A DNA stretch of 64,000 nucleotides from Belnapia arida (GCF_016773205.1 NZ_JAETWB010000003.1:310001-374000), one strand, 5' to 3'; shown: positions 1 through 8,698, numbered from the stretch's first letter. The notes: a model not told the origin generated them from the sequence alone. Made by a program: numbers and translations.

Positions 1-1
1 C

Positions 2-226
2 GCCAACCTGTCCCTTGGCGGCGCCAAGGTCTACAGCCGGGCCGCAGTCGCATCCGGCGATCTGGTGCGTCTGACGATCGATGGCCTGCCCGACTTCGCC
101 TGCCGCGTCGTTGGAATGAGCGACGGGCTGCAACTCGCCTTCGTCTTCCCTGATACCGCGACGGAGCGTGAACTCCAGAGCCGACTGAAGGCGTTCCTCT
201 CCGCTCTGCAGAGCGAGGCGGCCTGA
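2..226 (+). CDS. PilZ domain protein, C-terminal part (cut by window start)
   Basis: The reading frame enters from the left edge and gives 74 residues before TGA. It begins with the NLSLGGA segment, the second conserved motif of PilZ domains (D/NxSxxG), followed by alternating hydrophobic strands (GDLVRLTI, FACRVVGMSDG, LQLAFVF) and a charged C-terminal helix. PilZ domains bind cyclic di-GMP through an upstream RxxxR motif and this motif. The arginine motif would lie outside the window, so binding ability cannot be judged. Whether the whole protein is a single PilZ domain or part of a larger one is unknown. Confidence 0.7.
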   Translation, partial: ANLSLGGAKVYSRAAVASGDLVRLTIDGLPDFACRVVGMSDGLQLAFVFPDTATERELQSRLKAFLSALQSEAA

Positions 227-461
227 ACTCTTGGACATGGCGTCCGCTCGTTTGGTATAGGAAACTTGTCAGCGCTTGGGCCGTGGTCTCGAGCCAGGGC
301 CCCCCGCCTAAATCCTTCAAACATTCAACCTTCGTCTCGGTGCGCAATCAAAACAAGACGTTGCGGCATCTCTGATTGAGGTTTTGAACCGCCTTGCCCC
401 CCGCCTTGACGAATCCCCGCGCCGGCCCGAGGAACACCCCTCCATCGCGCCGAGGCCTCCG
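227..461. other. intergenic region, no gene seen
   Basis: This gap follows the PilZ stop and is less GC-rich than its surroundings. No convincing reading frame, tRNA or terminator was seen. A TTG codon at 384 would extend the next gene upstream by 26 proline/arginine-rich residues, but the ATG at 462 has a better ribosome site. Confidence 0.4.
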
Positions 462-1511
462 ATGACCCGCTACGCCCATGCCGACCTCACCACCCTCGCC
501 GCCGCCCTCTTCGCGGCCGGCGGCATGGATGCCGACAAGGCCGAGGTGGTGGCCGAAATCCTAGTCGAGGGTGACCTGATGGGCCACGACACCCATGGCC
601 TCGCCTTGCTGCCGCCCTATCTCGACGGCCTCGCCAGCGGCGACATGCAGGGCAGGGGGGAACCCACGGTCCTTTCCGGCACCCCAGTCGCCGAGACCTG
701 GGACGGCGGCAAGCTCCCCGGCCCCTGGCTGGTCCGCCGGGCCGGCGACCTCGTCGCCGCCCGTGCCACGGAGTTCGGCCTGGCTGCGGTGGCCATCCGC
801 CGCTGCCATCATATCGGCTGCCTCGCCGCCTACCTCCCGCGCCTCGTGCAGCGTGGCCTCGTCGCCCAGATCTGGTCCTCCGACCCGGCGACGGCATCCG
901 TCGCCCCCTGGGGCGGCACGCGCCGCATCATCACGCCTAACCCACTCGCCGCCGGCTGGCCCGGCCCGGACGGCCCGGTGATGATCGACATCTCGATGTC
1001 CATCACGACGAACGGCATGACCGCTCGCCGCCGCGCCGAAGGCACCCGCTTCCCCTTCGACGCCCTGCTAACCGCCGAAGGCGAGCCGACCTCCGACCCG
1101 GAAGCCTTCTTCCAAGACGGTACCCTGCTGCCGCTCGGCGGCATGGCCGCCGGCCACAAGGGCTTCGGCCTCGGCCTGCTGGTCGAGGCGCTGACCTCGG
1201 GCCTCGCGGGCCATGGCCGCGCCGAGGCGCCCGGCGGCTGGGGCGCCAATATCTTCGTCCTGGTGATCGACCCCGCCCGCTTCGGCGGCGCCGAGGGCTT
1301 CCTTCGCGAAAGCGGCTGGATCGCCGACGCCGTCCGCACCAACCCGCCCGCCGAGGGCGGCCGGCCGCCCCGTCTCCCCGGCGAGCGCGCTTGGCAACGC
1401 CGCGCCGAAGCCCTGGCGCGCGGCGTCACCCTTCATCCCTCCATCCCGCCCGCGCTCGCCGCCCGCGCCGCCGCCGCCGGCCTCGCCATGCCGAGCCCTA
1501 TCGCCGCGTGA
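462..1511 (+). CDS. Ldh family malate/L-lactate dehydrogenase-type oxidoreductase
   Basis: The 349-residue product belongs to the NAD(P)-dependent Ldh_2 family, which oxidises 2-hydroxyacids such as malate, sulfolactate or ureidoglycolate and is unrelated to classical LDH. Family marks are the N-terminal helix region with GHDTHGLALLPPYL, the substrate/cofactor segment RRCHHIGCLAAYLPR, TPNPLAAGWP, and the late GHKGFGLGLLVEALT motif. ATG at 462 is chosen because GAGG sits 6 bases upstream and the length suits the family; a TTG 78 bases earlier is open but unlikely. Its stop overlaps the start of the next glycosyltransferase (GTGA), so the two are translationally coupled, an odd partnership for this enzyme family. 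The natural substrate cannot be told from sequence. A second family member lies at 52173-53225. Confidence 0.85.
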   Translation: MTRYAHADLTTLAAALFAAGGMDADKAEVVAEILVEGDLMGHDTHGLALLPPYLDGLASGDMQGRGEPTVLSGTPVAETWDGGKLPGPWLVRRAGDLVAARATEFGLAAVAIRRCHHIGCLAAYLPRLVQRGLVAQIWSSDPATASVAPWGGTRRIITPNPLAAGWPGPDGPVMIDISMSITTNGMTARRRAEGTRFPFDALLTAEGEPTSDPEAFFQDGTLLPLGGMAAGHKGFGLGLLVEALTSGLAGHGRAEAPGGWGANIFVLVIDPARFGGAEGFLRESGWIADAVRTNPPAEGGRPPRLPGERAWQRRAEALARGVTLHPSIPPALAARAAAAGLAMPSPIAA

Positions 1512-2623
1512 GCCTGCCGCCCATCCTCCAAGTGCTGCCGAGCCTCGTCGCCGGCGGGGTGGAGCGCGGCACGCTCGAGATCGCCGAGGCCATCATCGCC
1601 GCCGGCGGCCGCGCCCTGGTCGCCTCGGCTGGCGGCCCGCTGGTCGGCCCGCTGGAGCGGCTGGGCGCCACCCACGTCACCCTGCCGCTGCGCACCAAGG
1701 CGCCCTGGGGCATCCTCCGCAATGCCGGCGCCCTGGCCCGGCTTGCGGCGGCGGAAGGCGTCGGCATCATCCACGCCCGCTCCCGCGCGCCCGCCTGGTC
1801 GGCGATGCTGGCGGCGCGGCGGGCGGGCGCCCACTTCGTCACCACCTATCACGGCACCTACAACGAGGGCGTCCCGGGCAAGCGGCTCTACAACTCGGTC
1901 ATGGCGAGGGGCGAGCGCGTCATCGCCATCAGCCATTTCATTGCCGCCCATATCCGCGAGCGCCACGGCACCGACCCGGCGCGCATCCGCATCATCCCCC
2001 GCGGCGTCGATCCCCGCAGCTTCGATCCGGCGCTGGTCCCGCCCGGGCGCCTCGCCGCCCTCCGCGCCGAATGGCGCCTGCCGGAGGGCCGCCCGGTGCT
2101 GATGCTCCCCAGCCGCATCACCCGCTGGAAAGGGCAGGGGGTGCTGCTCCGGGCCATGGCGCGCCTGCCCGGCGCGACCGTCGCCGTGCTGGTCGGCGAT
2201 GGCGGCCGCTACCGCCGTGAGCTGGAGGCGGAGGCCGCCCGCCTCGGCCTCGGCGACCGGCTGCGCTTCGCCGGCCATGTCGAGGACGTGCCGGCCGCCC
2301 TCATGCTCGCCGATCTCGTCCTGCATTGCTCGACCGAGCCCGAGGCCTTCGGCCGCACGGTGATCGAGGCCCAGGCCATGGCCCGCCCGGTGATCGCCGC
2401 CGATCTCGGCGGCCCGCGCGAGACGGTGATGCAGAACGAGACCGGCTGGCGCGTCCCCCCAGGCGACCCAGAGGCGCTGGCACGCGCCATCGGCCATGCG
2501 CTCGGCCTGCCGCCCGACCGCCGTGCCGCCATCGGCGAGGCCGCCCGCGCCCATGTGCTCGCCCACTACACCACGGCCGCGATGCAGCAGGCGACGCTCG
2601 CCGTCTACCGGGAGCTGGCATGA
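1508..2623 (+). CDS. glycosyltransferase family 4 (GT-B fold)
   Basis: This 371-residue protein has GT-B architecture: an N-terminal acceptor domain starting ILQVLPSLVAGGVERGTLE, and a C-terminal nucleotide-sugar domain with PSRITRWKGQGVLLRAM, VGDGGRYRRELE and the donor-binding EAFGRTVIEAQAMARPVIA (E-x7-E type) motif. Such enzymes transfer sugars to lipopolysaccharide core or other surface glycans at the inner membrane. The start is GTG inside the preceding stop (GTGA overlap); upstream codons in this frame encode low-complexity arginine/proline and are rejected. Its own stop overlaps the ATG of the GT9 gene. The pairing with a GT9 heptosyltransferase-type gene supports a role in LPS core assembly. 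Sugar specificity is not predictable here. Confidence 0.88.
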   Translation: MSLPPILQVLPSLVAGGVERGTLEIAEAIIAAGGRALVASAGGPLVGPLERLGATHVTLPLRTKAPWGILRNAGALARLAAAEGVGIIHARSRAPAWSAMLAARRAGAHFVTTYHGTYNEGVPGKRLYNSVMARGERVIAISHFIAAHIRERHGTDPARIRIIPRGVDPRSFDPALVPPGRLAALRAEWRLPEGRPVLMLPSRITRWKGQGVLLRAMARLPGATVAVLVGDGGRYRRELEAEAARLGLGDRLRFAGHVEDVPAALMLADLVLHCSTEPEAFGRTVIEAQAMARPVIAADLGGPRETVMQNETGWRVPPGDPEALARAIGHALGLPPDRRAAIGEAARAHVLAHYTTAAMQQATLAVYRELA

Positions 2624-3543
2624 CTGCCGGCCGCATTCTCGTCATCAAGCTCGCCGCGCTCGGCGACGTGGTGCAGGCCTTCGGGCCCTTCGCCGCCATC
2701 CGTGCCCATCACCCGGGCGCCGACGTCACGCTGCTGACCACGCCGCCCTATGCCGGCCTGCTGCGCCGCAGCCCCTGGTTCGACCGCATCTGGGACGATG
2801 GCCGCCCGGCCTGGACCGACCTGCCCGCCGTCTGGCGCCTCGCCCGCCGCCTGCGCGCCGCCCGTTTCGAGCGGGTCTATGATCTGCAGACCTCCTCCCG
2901 CTCCTGCCGCTACCGGTGGATGGTCGGGTACGGCGCCGAATGGTCCGGCATCGCCCCCGGCGCCAGCCACCCCCATGCCAACCCCGCGCGGGACCTGATG
3001 CACACCGCCGAGCGCCAGCGCGAGCAGCTGGAGATGGCCGGCATCGCCGGTTTCCCGGCGCCGGCCCTGGATTGGCTGGATGACGACATCGCCGGCCTCG
3101 GCCTGCCGGCACGATTCGCCCTGCTGATCCCCGGCGCCTCGCCCGGCCGCCCCGGCAAGCGCTGGCCGGTGGAACGCTTCGCCGCGCTCGCCGCCGGCCT
3201 CGACCTGCCCGTCGCCGTCATCGGCGGCCCGGCCGAGGCGCCGCTCGCCGCCGCCATCGCCGCCGCCCGGCCCGGAGCGGTGATCGACCTGACCGGCCGC
3301 ACCACCCTCGCCGGCCTCGGCGCCATCGCCCGCCGCGCCGCCTTCGCCGTCGGCAACGACACCGGCCCGACACACCTTGCCGCTGCCGCAGGCTGCGCGA
3401 CCCTCGCGCTGTTCGGCCCGGAGAGCGACCCGGCCCTCTGCGCCCCGCGCGGCCGCGCGGCCGCCGTCCTCCGCCACCCGCGCCTCGCGGCGCTGGAAGT
3501 GGCCGAGGTCCGCGCGGCGCTGGCAGCCCTTGTGGCTGCCTAG
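2620..3543 (+). CDS. glycosyltransferase family 9 (heptosyltransferase-like)
   Basis: The 307-residue product has the GT9 layout: an N-terminal RILVIKLAALGDVVQAFGPFAAIR segment (the LxxIGD-type acceptor loop), a middle domain, then LLIPGASPGRPGKRWPVERFAAL, FAVGNDTGPTHLAAAAGC and ALFGPE, the ADP-heptose-binding motifs. GT9 enzymes add heptose or related sugars to lipid A-core at the cytoplasmic face of the inner membrane. The ATG overlaps the stop of the preceding GT4 gene (ATGA). The stop overlaps that of the convergent DUF2188 gene by four bases. It is slightly shorter than WaaC/WaaF (about 320-350 residues). Donor and acceptor are unknown. Confidence 0.87.
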   Translation: MTAGRILVIKLAALGDVVQAFGPFAAIRAHHPGADVTLLTTPPYAGLLRRSPWFDRIWDDGRPAWTDLPAVWRLARRLRAARFERVYDLQTSSRSCRYRWMVGYGAEWSGIAPGASHPHANPARDLMHTAERQREQLEMAGIAGFPAPALDWLDDDIAGLGLPARFALLIPGASPGRPGKRWPVERFAALAAGLDLPVAVIGGPAEAPLAAAIAAARPGAVIDLTGRTTLAGLGAIARRAAFAVGNDTGPTHLAAAAGCATLALFGPESDPALCAPRGRAAAVLRHPRLAALEVAEVRAALAALVAA

Positions 3544-3779
3544 TCGGTCACATCCGCATCCGGCCGGTCACCGCCCGCCGAATACTCGGTCCGCCACTCG
3601 CCCTTCTCGTCCTGGTACTCGATATAGGCGTCGTTGCCCGGCACGTGCTGCTCCTGCGCCACGCGCTTCGCCGCCCGCATCGCGGCGTCATGCGTGGGGA
3701 AGGACTCCGAGAAGACGTCACCCAGCTTGTAGGCCCAGCCGCCATCGTGCTGCACGATCTTGTAGTGGATCTTCGCCAT
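3540..3779 (-). CDS. DUF2188 domain protein
   Basis: This small 79-residue soluble protein matches the DUF2188 pattern: an initial beta strand (IHYKIVQHDGGWAYKLGD), then a helix rich in Ala/Arg/Lys (HDAAMRAAKRVAQEQ), then DAYIEYQDEKGEWRTEYS. The family is widespread and has no assigned biochemical role; the fold looks like a small nucleic-acid or ligand-binding alpha/beta unit. The ATG at 3779 is chosen because residues upstream in the same frame are low-complexity. It lies 5 bases downstream of the hydroxyacid dehydrogenase start region of the same strand's operon (stop to start gap with 3785), so it is likely its last cistron. Confidence 0.75.
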   Translation of the reverse strand: MAKIHYKIVQHDGGWAYKLGDVFSESFPTHDAAMRAAKRVAQEQHVPGNDAYIEYQDEKGEWRTEYSAGGDRPDADVTD

Positions 3780-3784
3780 CCGCC

Positions 3785-4675
3785 TTACTCCTGCCGGCTC
3801 CTGATCTCCGCCCCCGCCCAGCCTTCCATCAGCCGGGCGAGCGCCGAGATGTCCTCCCCCGCCATCCCATGCCCGGCGGCGAAGCGCCAGACCCGCGCCG
3901 CCTGCTCGATCGCCCACATCGGCACGTCGAGCGACGACGCCTCGGCGAGGCCAAGCTTCACGTCCTTGTCCACCACCGCGATCGCCGCGCCGAAGGCGAA
4001 GCGCCGCGCCAGCACCTCCTCCGCCACGCGCTCGGTGACGACGCTGCGCCCCGTTCCGGCATTCAGCATCGCCAGCATGGTATCGGGGTCGAGCCCCGCC
4101 TTGGCCCCCATGGCGAGCCCTTCGAACCCGGCGACCATGTTGGCGGCGAAGACCAGGTTGTTGACGAGCTTCATCACCTGCGCCTGCCCCGGCCGCTCGC
4201 CGAGGGTGAAGACCACGCGCCCGATCCGCTCCTGCCAGGGCCGGAGCCGCGCCACTGCCTCCGGCGCGCCGGCGGCGAGCATGGCGAGCGTCCCCGCCCG
4301 CGCGCCCGAGGGCCCGCCGCTGATCGGCGCATCCACCATGGCGATGCCACGTTCCGCCAGCCGCGCCGCGATGCCCTCGACCGTCGCCCGGCCGATGGTC
4401 GACATCTCCGCATAAAGTTTGACGGCGCCGCCATCGGCCACCTCGCCCGCGACCGCCTCGCTGACCTGTCCATTGGGCAGGCAGGCGAGGACGATCTCCG
4501 CCGCATCGGCCACCGCCCGCGCGCTGGCGCAGCCGATGGCCCCCTGCGCTGCGAGCCCCGCCACCGCCTCCGGCCGCGGGTCGAAGACATGCAGCGCCAC
4601 ATCCGGGCCGAGCAGCCGCGCTGCCATCGGCGCGCCCATCTGGCCGAGGCCGATGAAGCCGAGCTTCGCCGTCAT
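3785..4675 (-). CDS. beta-hydroxyacid dehydrogenase (3-hydroxyisobutyrate dehydrogenase family)
   Basis: A 296-residue NAD(P)-dependent dehydrogenase. The N-terminal Rossmann fold shows GFIGLGQMGAPMAARLL, the family hallmark; next come the substrate-binding DAPISGGPSGARAGTL and the catalytic lysine in QVMKLVNNLVF, followed by the conserved KDVKLGLAEA helix. Members oxidise 3-hydroxyisobutyrate, tartronate semialdehyde, glucarate-derived or other beta-hydroxyacids. Its ATG overlaps the stop of the upstream SDR gene by four bases (ATGA), giving a coupled SDR-HIBDH pair that together could perform two oxidation steps on one hydroxyacid substrate; that joint role is inference. Exact substrate unknown. 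Confidence 0.85.
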   Translation of the reverse strand: MTAKLGFIGLGQMGAPMAARLLGPDVALHVFDPRPEAVAGLAAQGAIGCASARAVADAAEIVLACLPNGQVSEAVAGEVADGGAVKLYAEMSTIGRATVEGIAARLAERGIAMVDAPISGGPSGARAGTLAMLAAGAPEAVARLRPWQERIGRVVFTLGERPGQAQVMKLVNNLVFAANMVAGFEGLAMGAKAGLDPDTMLAMLNAGTGRSVVTERVAEEVLARRFAFGAAIAVVDKDVKLGLAEASSLDVPMWAIEQAARVWRFAAGHGMAGEDISALARLMEGWAGAEIRSRQE

Positions 4676-5427
4676 GCTACGACCGCCCCGCTATCGACCG
4701 GGATCACCTGGCCGGTGACGATCCGGCTCTCGTCGGAGGCGAGCCAGAGCGCCGCCTGCGCCATGTCCATCGGCTGGCCGAGGCCGAGCAGGTGGCCCTC
4801 CGCCACCTGCCGCGCCGCCGCGTTGCCGGCAAGCAGCTGCTCGACCCTTGGGGTGAGGGTGACGCAGGGTGCGATGGCATTCACCCGCACCCGCTGCGCC
4901 GCGTATTCGACGGCGAGCGAGCGGGTCAGCGCCGCGACGCCGCCCTTGGCGGCCGTGTAGCAATCCCGACCCGGGAAGCCCATCAGCGCCACGATGGAGG
5001 CCATGTTGATCACCGCCCCGCCGCCCGAGGCGATGATCGCGGGGATGCCGAAGCGGCAGCCGAGGAAGGTGCCGAAGAGATCGAGCGTGATGGCGCGCCA
5101 GAACTCGCCGACCGGCGCCTCTGTCACCGGCCCGTCCTCCAGCGTCGAGCCGCCGGCATTGTTGTGCAGCACGTCGAGCCGCCCCCAATGCTGCACGGTA
5201 CGGCGTATGGCGGCCTCCATCTGCGCCTCCTCCCGCACATCGGTCGGCAGGGCGATGGCCTCGCCCCCGGCGGAGGCGATGCGCTGCGCCGTCTCCTCGC
5301 CCGCGGCGGCGTCGATCTCGGCGACCGCCACCCGCGCCCCTTCGCGCGCGAAGAGTTCCGCCGTCGCCCGGCCGATGCCGGTGCCCGCGCCGGTGATGAG
5401 GGCGACCTTGCCCGGGAGCCTTGCCAT
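4672..5427 (-). CDS. short-chain dehydrogenase/reductase (SDR)
   Basis: The 251-residue product is a classical SDR: cofactor motif TGAGTGIGRATA near residues 11-22, DVREE acidic loop, NNAGG, the catalytic Ser in MASIVALMG, YxxxK in CYTAAKGGVAALTRS, and the C-terminal segment VTGQVIPVDSGAV. It oxidises or reduces an alcohol/keto group with NAD(P). The ATG at 5427 is followed directly by the canonical SDR N-terminus; the frame stays open upstream for 23 residues without homology. It is the first gene of the minus-strand group SDR-HIBDH-DUF2188 and diverges from the MFS transporter across about 128 bases, which could be its permease partner. Substrate not identifiable. Confidence 0.88.
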   Translation of the reverse strand: MARLPGKVALITGAGTGIGRATAELFAREGARVAVAEIDAAAGEETAQRIASAGGEAIALPTDVREEAQMEAAIRRTVQHWGRLDVLHNNAGGSTLEDGPVTEAPVGEFWRAITLDLFGTFLGCRFGIPAIIASGGGAVINMASIVALMGFPGRDCYTAAKGGVAALTRSLAVEYAAQRVRVNAIAPCVTLTPRVEQLLAGNAAARQVAEGHLLGLGQPMDMAQAALWLASDESRIVTGQVIPVDSGAVVA

Positions 5428-5555
5428 TCGCCGTTTCCTTCCCCTGTGTCCTGGACTATGGGCGCCTGCATTGCGATGCGGCAAGACGCCGGCCATTCCG
5501 GGAACCAGGCCAGCTCGTTGCCGTTCCGGCCCCGCTCCAGCAAAATGGGACCGTG

Positions 5556-6764
5556 ATGCCGATGACAGGAAGCCGGGGCCCGGACCGGGCGCTCGACGCG
5601 CTCAATTTCTGCCTCGCCGATGTGCGCGACGGGCTCGGCCCCTACCTGGCGATCTACCTGCTGGCCGTGCATCACTGGGACCAGGCGAGCATCGGCATCG
5701 CCCTCTCGGCCTCGGCCGTCGCCGGACTCATCGCGCAGACGCCCGGCGGGGCGCTGGTCGATGCGATCCGCGCCAAGCGCGGCCTCATCGCCGCCGCCGC
5801 CCTGCTGGTGACGGCGACCTGCCTCGTCGTGCCCTTCGTGCCGGGCTTCTGGCCGGTGGTGGTCACCCAGGCGCTGGCGGGGGTGGCGCATTCCGTCTTC
5901 GCCCCGGCCATTGCCGCCATCACCCTCGGGCTCGCCGGCCGTGCCGCCTTCACCCGCCGCACCGGGCGGAATGAGGGCTTCAACCATGCGGGCAATGCCT
6001 TCGCCGCCGCGGCGGCGGGCGGCCTCTCCTACATGTTCGGCCCCATCGTCGTCTTCTGGCTGCTCTCGGCCATGGCGGTGGCGAGCGTCGTCGCCGTGCT
6101 CGCCATCCCGACGGATGCCATCGACCACGACGTGGCGCGCGGCCTCGAGCCCGGCGAGGCGCGGGGCGCCCATGCCTCTGCCTGGAGCGTGCTGCTCGCC
6201 TGCCGGCCGCTGCTGGTCTTCGCCGCCTGCGTCACGCTCTTCCACTTCGCCAATGCGGCGATGCTGCCGCTGGTCGGGCAGAAGCTCGCCGAGCGCGACG
6301 CCAACCAGGGGACGGCGCTGATGTCCGTCTGCATCGTTGCTGCGCAGCTGGTGATGGTGCCGATGGCGATGCTGGTCGGCGCCCGCGCCGAGGCCTGGGG
6401 CCGCAAGCCCCTCTTCCTCGCCGGCTTCCTGGTGCTGACGGCGCGTGGCCTGCTCTACATCCTCTCCGACGACCCCTACTGGCTGGTGGCGGTGCAGTGC
6501 CTGGACGGCGTCGGCGCCGGGCTGTTCGGTGCGCTCTTTCCGATCATCACGGAGGACCTGACGCGCGGCACCGGCCATTTCAACATCAGCCTCGGCGCGA
6601 TCGCCACCGCCCAGGGCATCGGGGCGAGCCTCAGCCAAGCGGCGGCCGGCTATGTCGTCGTGGCGGCGGGCTATTCCACCGCATTCCTGCTGCTCGCCGC
6701 CATCGCGGGGGCAGGCACGCTGCTGTTCTGGTCGACGATGCCCGAGACGAGACCCGCCCGATGA
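5556..6764 (+). CDS. MFS transporter
   Basis: This 402-residue inner-membrane protein has roughly 12 hydrophobic segments and the MFS loop 2-3 signature (GGALVDAIRAKRGLIA). The N-terminal DALNFCLADVRDGLGPYLAIYLL is typical of a subgroup of small alphaproteobacterial MFS proteins of unknown substrate. Two ATGs (5556 and 5562) are both possible; no strong ribosome site is seen before either. It is divergent to the SDR/HIBDH genes and its stop overlaps the ATG of the following anion permease, so the two transporters are co-translated. Direction of transport is unknown; coupling to a second permease suggests handling of related solutes, but that is inference. Confidence 0.8.
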   Translation: MPMTGSRGPDRALDALNFCLADVRDGLGPYLAIYLLAVHHWDQASIGIALSASAVAGLIAQTPGGALVDAIRAKRGLIAAAALLVTATCLVVPFVPGFWPVVVTQALAGVAHSVFAPAIAAITLGLAGRAAFTRRTGRNEGFNHAGNAFAAAAAGGLSYMFGPIVVFWLLSAMAVASVVAVLAIPTDAIDHDVARGLEPGEARGAHASAWSVLLACRPLLVFAACVTLFHFANAAMLPLVGQKLAERDANQGTALMSVCIVAAQLVMVPMAMLVGARAEAWGRKPLFLAGFLVLTARGLLYILSDDPYWLVAVQCLDGVGAGLFGALFPIITEDLTRGTGHFNISLGAIATAQGIGASLSQAAAGYVVVAAGYSTAFLLLAAIAGAGTLLFWSTMPETRPAR

Positions 6765-7987
6765 GCCTTGCCGACGGAAGCCGCATCGCGGCCGTCCTCG
6801 TCTTCCTCGCCACCTATGCGGTGGTGGCCATCGGCCGCGTGCCGGGGCTCAGGCTCGACCGCACCGGCGCCGCGGTGCTCGGCGCCGCGCTGATGGTCGC
6901 CTGCGGTGCGCTGACCGAACGCCAGGCCTTCGAGGCCATCGATCTCGGCACGCTGTCGCTGCTGCTGGGGATGATGCTGCTGGTCGCCAACCTGCGCCTC
7001 GCCGGCTTCTTCCGCCTGGTGACGGTGATGGCGGCGGCGCGCGCCCGGCACCCGGCGACGCTGCTTGCCGCCGTAGTGCTGGTCAGCGGCGGGCTCTCCG
7101 CCGTGCTGGTGAACGACACGGTCTGCCTCGCCATCACGCCGCTGGTCGTGGCGCTGGCGCGGCACTTGCGGCGGGACCCGCTGCCCTACCTGCTGGCGGT
7201 CGCCATGGCGGCTAATATCGGCAGCGCCGCGACCATCACCGGCAATCCGCAGAACATGATCGTCGGCGGCTTCTCCGGCCTCTCCTGGGGAGAATTTGCG
7301 CTGGCCCTCGCGCCGGTCGCGGCGCTCGGCCTCGTCGCCTGCTTCCTGCTGATCCTGCTGCTGCATCCGGGCGAGTTCCTCGTCGCCAGGCTGCCGGTGC
7401 CGGCGCCGACGCGGCTGCCGCGCATCCATCGCCCGCTCGCGCTGAAATCGGCCCTGGTCGCGTTCGGCGTCGTCATCGCCTTCCTCGCCGGCGTGCCGGT
7501 GGCGCTGGCCAGCCTGCTCGGCGGCGCGTTGCTGCTGCTGACGCGGCGGGTGAAGCCGGAGAAGGTCTGGCGCGAGGTGGACTGGCCGCTGCTGGCCATG
7601 TTCGCCGGCCTCTTCGTCGTCGTCGACGGATTGGAGAAGGCGATGCTGACGCCGGAAGTGCTGGCCGCCGCCGGGCGGTTGCATCTCGACAACCCGCTCT
7701 CGCTCACCGCGGTGACGACAATCCTCTCGAGCCTCGTCAGCAACGTGCCCGCGGTGCTCGTGCTGAAGCCCTTCATCGAACCGCTGGCCGACCCGCAACG
7801 CGCCTGGCTGCTGGTCGCCATGGCGTCAACCATGGCGGGAAACCTGACGCTGGTTGGCTCCGTCGCAAACCTCATCGTCGCCCAGCGCGCGAAGGCGGAG
7901 GGGGTGGAGCTTGGGTTCTGGCGCTATGCCCGCACGGGTGTACCAATGACTTTAGTGACGCTTGCGATTGGGTTATGGTTGCGCTGA
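6761..7987 (+). CDS. anion permease of the ArsB/NhaD/CitM type
   Basis: A 408-residue inner-membrane transporter with about 11 hydrophobic stretches. Family marks are the internal repeat pattern with SAVLVNDTVCLAITPLV and NIGSAATITGNPQNMIVGG in the first half, and SSLVSNVPAVLVLKPF with AGNLTLVGSVANLIVA in the second; these paired hairpin motifs are the ion/substrate sites of the ion transporter superfamily. Substrates across the family include arsenite, citrate, sulfate and Na+/H+ exchange, so the ion cannot be named. The ATG overlaps the MFS stop (ATGA). A GST gene begins 21 bases downstream on the same strand. No arsenical resistance genes are nearby, which argues against an ars function. 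Confidence 0.8.
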   Translation: MSLADGSRIAAVLVFLATYAVVAIGRVPGLRLDRTGAAVLGAALMVACGALTERQAFEAIDLGTLSLLLGMMLLVANLRLAGFFRLVTVMAAARARHPATLLAAVVLVSGGLSAVLVNDTVCLAITPLVVALARHLRRDPLPYLLAVAMAANIGSAATITGNPQNMIVGGFSGLSWGEFALALAPVAALGLVACFLLILLLHPGEFLVARLPVPAPTRLPRIHRPLALKSALVAFGVVIAFLAGVPVALASLLGGALLLLTRRVKPEKVWREVDWPLLAMFAGLFVVVDGLEKAMLTPEVLAAAGRLHLDNPLSLTAVTTILSSLVSNVPAVLVLKPFIEPLADPQRAWLLVAMASTMAGNLTLVGSVANLIVAQRAKAEGVELGFWRYARTGVPMTLVTLAIGLWLR

Positions 7988-8008
7988 ACGGTCAGGGGAA
8001 GGCGGACC

Positions 8009-8698
8009 ATGGCGCGCAAGCTCTTCGAACTCTGCGGCACCGATCCGGCCCGCCGCTTCAGCCCATACTGCTGGCGCAGCCGCATGGCGCTCGCCCATAA
8101 GGGGATGGAGGCGGAGGTGGTGCCCTGGCGCTTCACCGAGACGGAGGCGATCGCCTTCGCCGGTTCCGACAAGGTGCCCGTGCTGGTCGATGGCGCGAAG
8201 ACGGTGGCCGACAGCTGGGCCATCGCCGAATACCTGGAGGAGTACTACCCGGAGGCGCCGAACCTCTTCCAGGGAACGCCCGCCTCGCAGCGCTTCCTCG
8301 CCACCTGGTCGGACGCGGTCCTGCTTCCAGCGCTGGCGAAGCTCATCGTCTCCGACATCCCGGCAATGCTCGACGCCAAGGACCGGGCCTATTTCATCGA
8401 GAGCCGCGAGCGGCGCTTCGGCATGCCGCTCGCTCAGGTGACGGCGGGGCGCGAGGCGCGGCTGCCGGAATTCCGCGCGCTGCTGCTGCCGCTGCGGCAC
8501 CTGCTGCGCCACCAGCCCTTTGTCGGTGGCCCCGCGCCGGATTATGGCGACTACTGCGTCTTCGGCACGCTGATGTGGCCACGCGTGGTCAGCCCGCTGC
8601 CCCTGCTGGAGCCGGGCGATGCGGTGCATGACTGGCAGGAGCGAATGCTCGACCTGCATGGCGGCTTGGCGCGCCAGGTGCCGGCTCACGGCGCCTGA
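8009..8698 (+). CDS. glutathione S-transferase family protein
   Basis: The 229-residue protein has a thioredoxin-like N-domain beginning KLFELCGTD followed by SPYCWRSRMALAHKGME, with a possible catalytic Ser/Cys at SPYC, then KVPVLVDG (the cis-proline glutathione-binding loop) and DSWAIAEYLEE, the conserved GST N-cap. The all-alpha C-domain includes VGGPAPDYGDYCVFGTL. It would conjugate or reduce using glutathione in the cytoplasm. It follows the anion permease by 21 bases and may share its transcript. Its last 13 bases overlap the end of the convergent esterase gene, an unusually tight tail-to-tail arrangement. Substrate unknown. Confidence 0.85.
   Translation: MARKLFELCGTDPARRFSPYCWRSRMALAHKGMEAEVVPWRFTETEAIAFAGSDKVPVLVDGAKTVADSWAIAEYLEEYYPEAPNLFQGTPASQRFLATWSDAVLLPALAKLIVSDIPAMLDAKDRAYFIESRERRFGMPLAQVTAGREARLPEFRALLLPLRHLLRHQPFVGGPAPDYGDYCVFGTLMWPRVVSPLPLLEPGDAVHDWQERMLDLHGGLARQVPAHGA

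Noticed and set aside
384-461. TTG at 384 as the start of the Ldh-type gene.
   Set aside because: The 26 extra residues are low-complexity; ATG 462 has GAGG at the right distance.
6761-7987. Arsenite efflux (arsB) as the name of the anion permease.
   Set aside because: No ars regulator or reductase nearby; the superfamily covers many anions.
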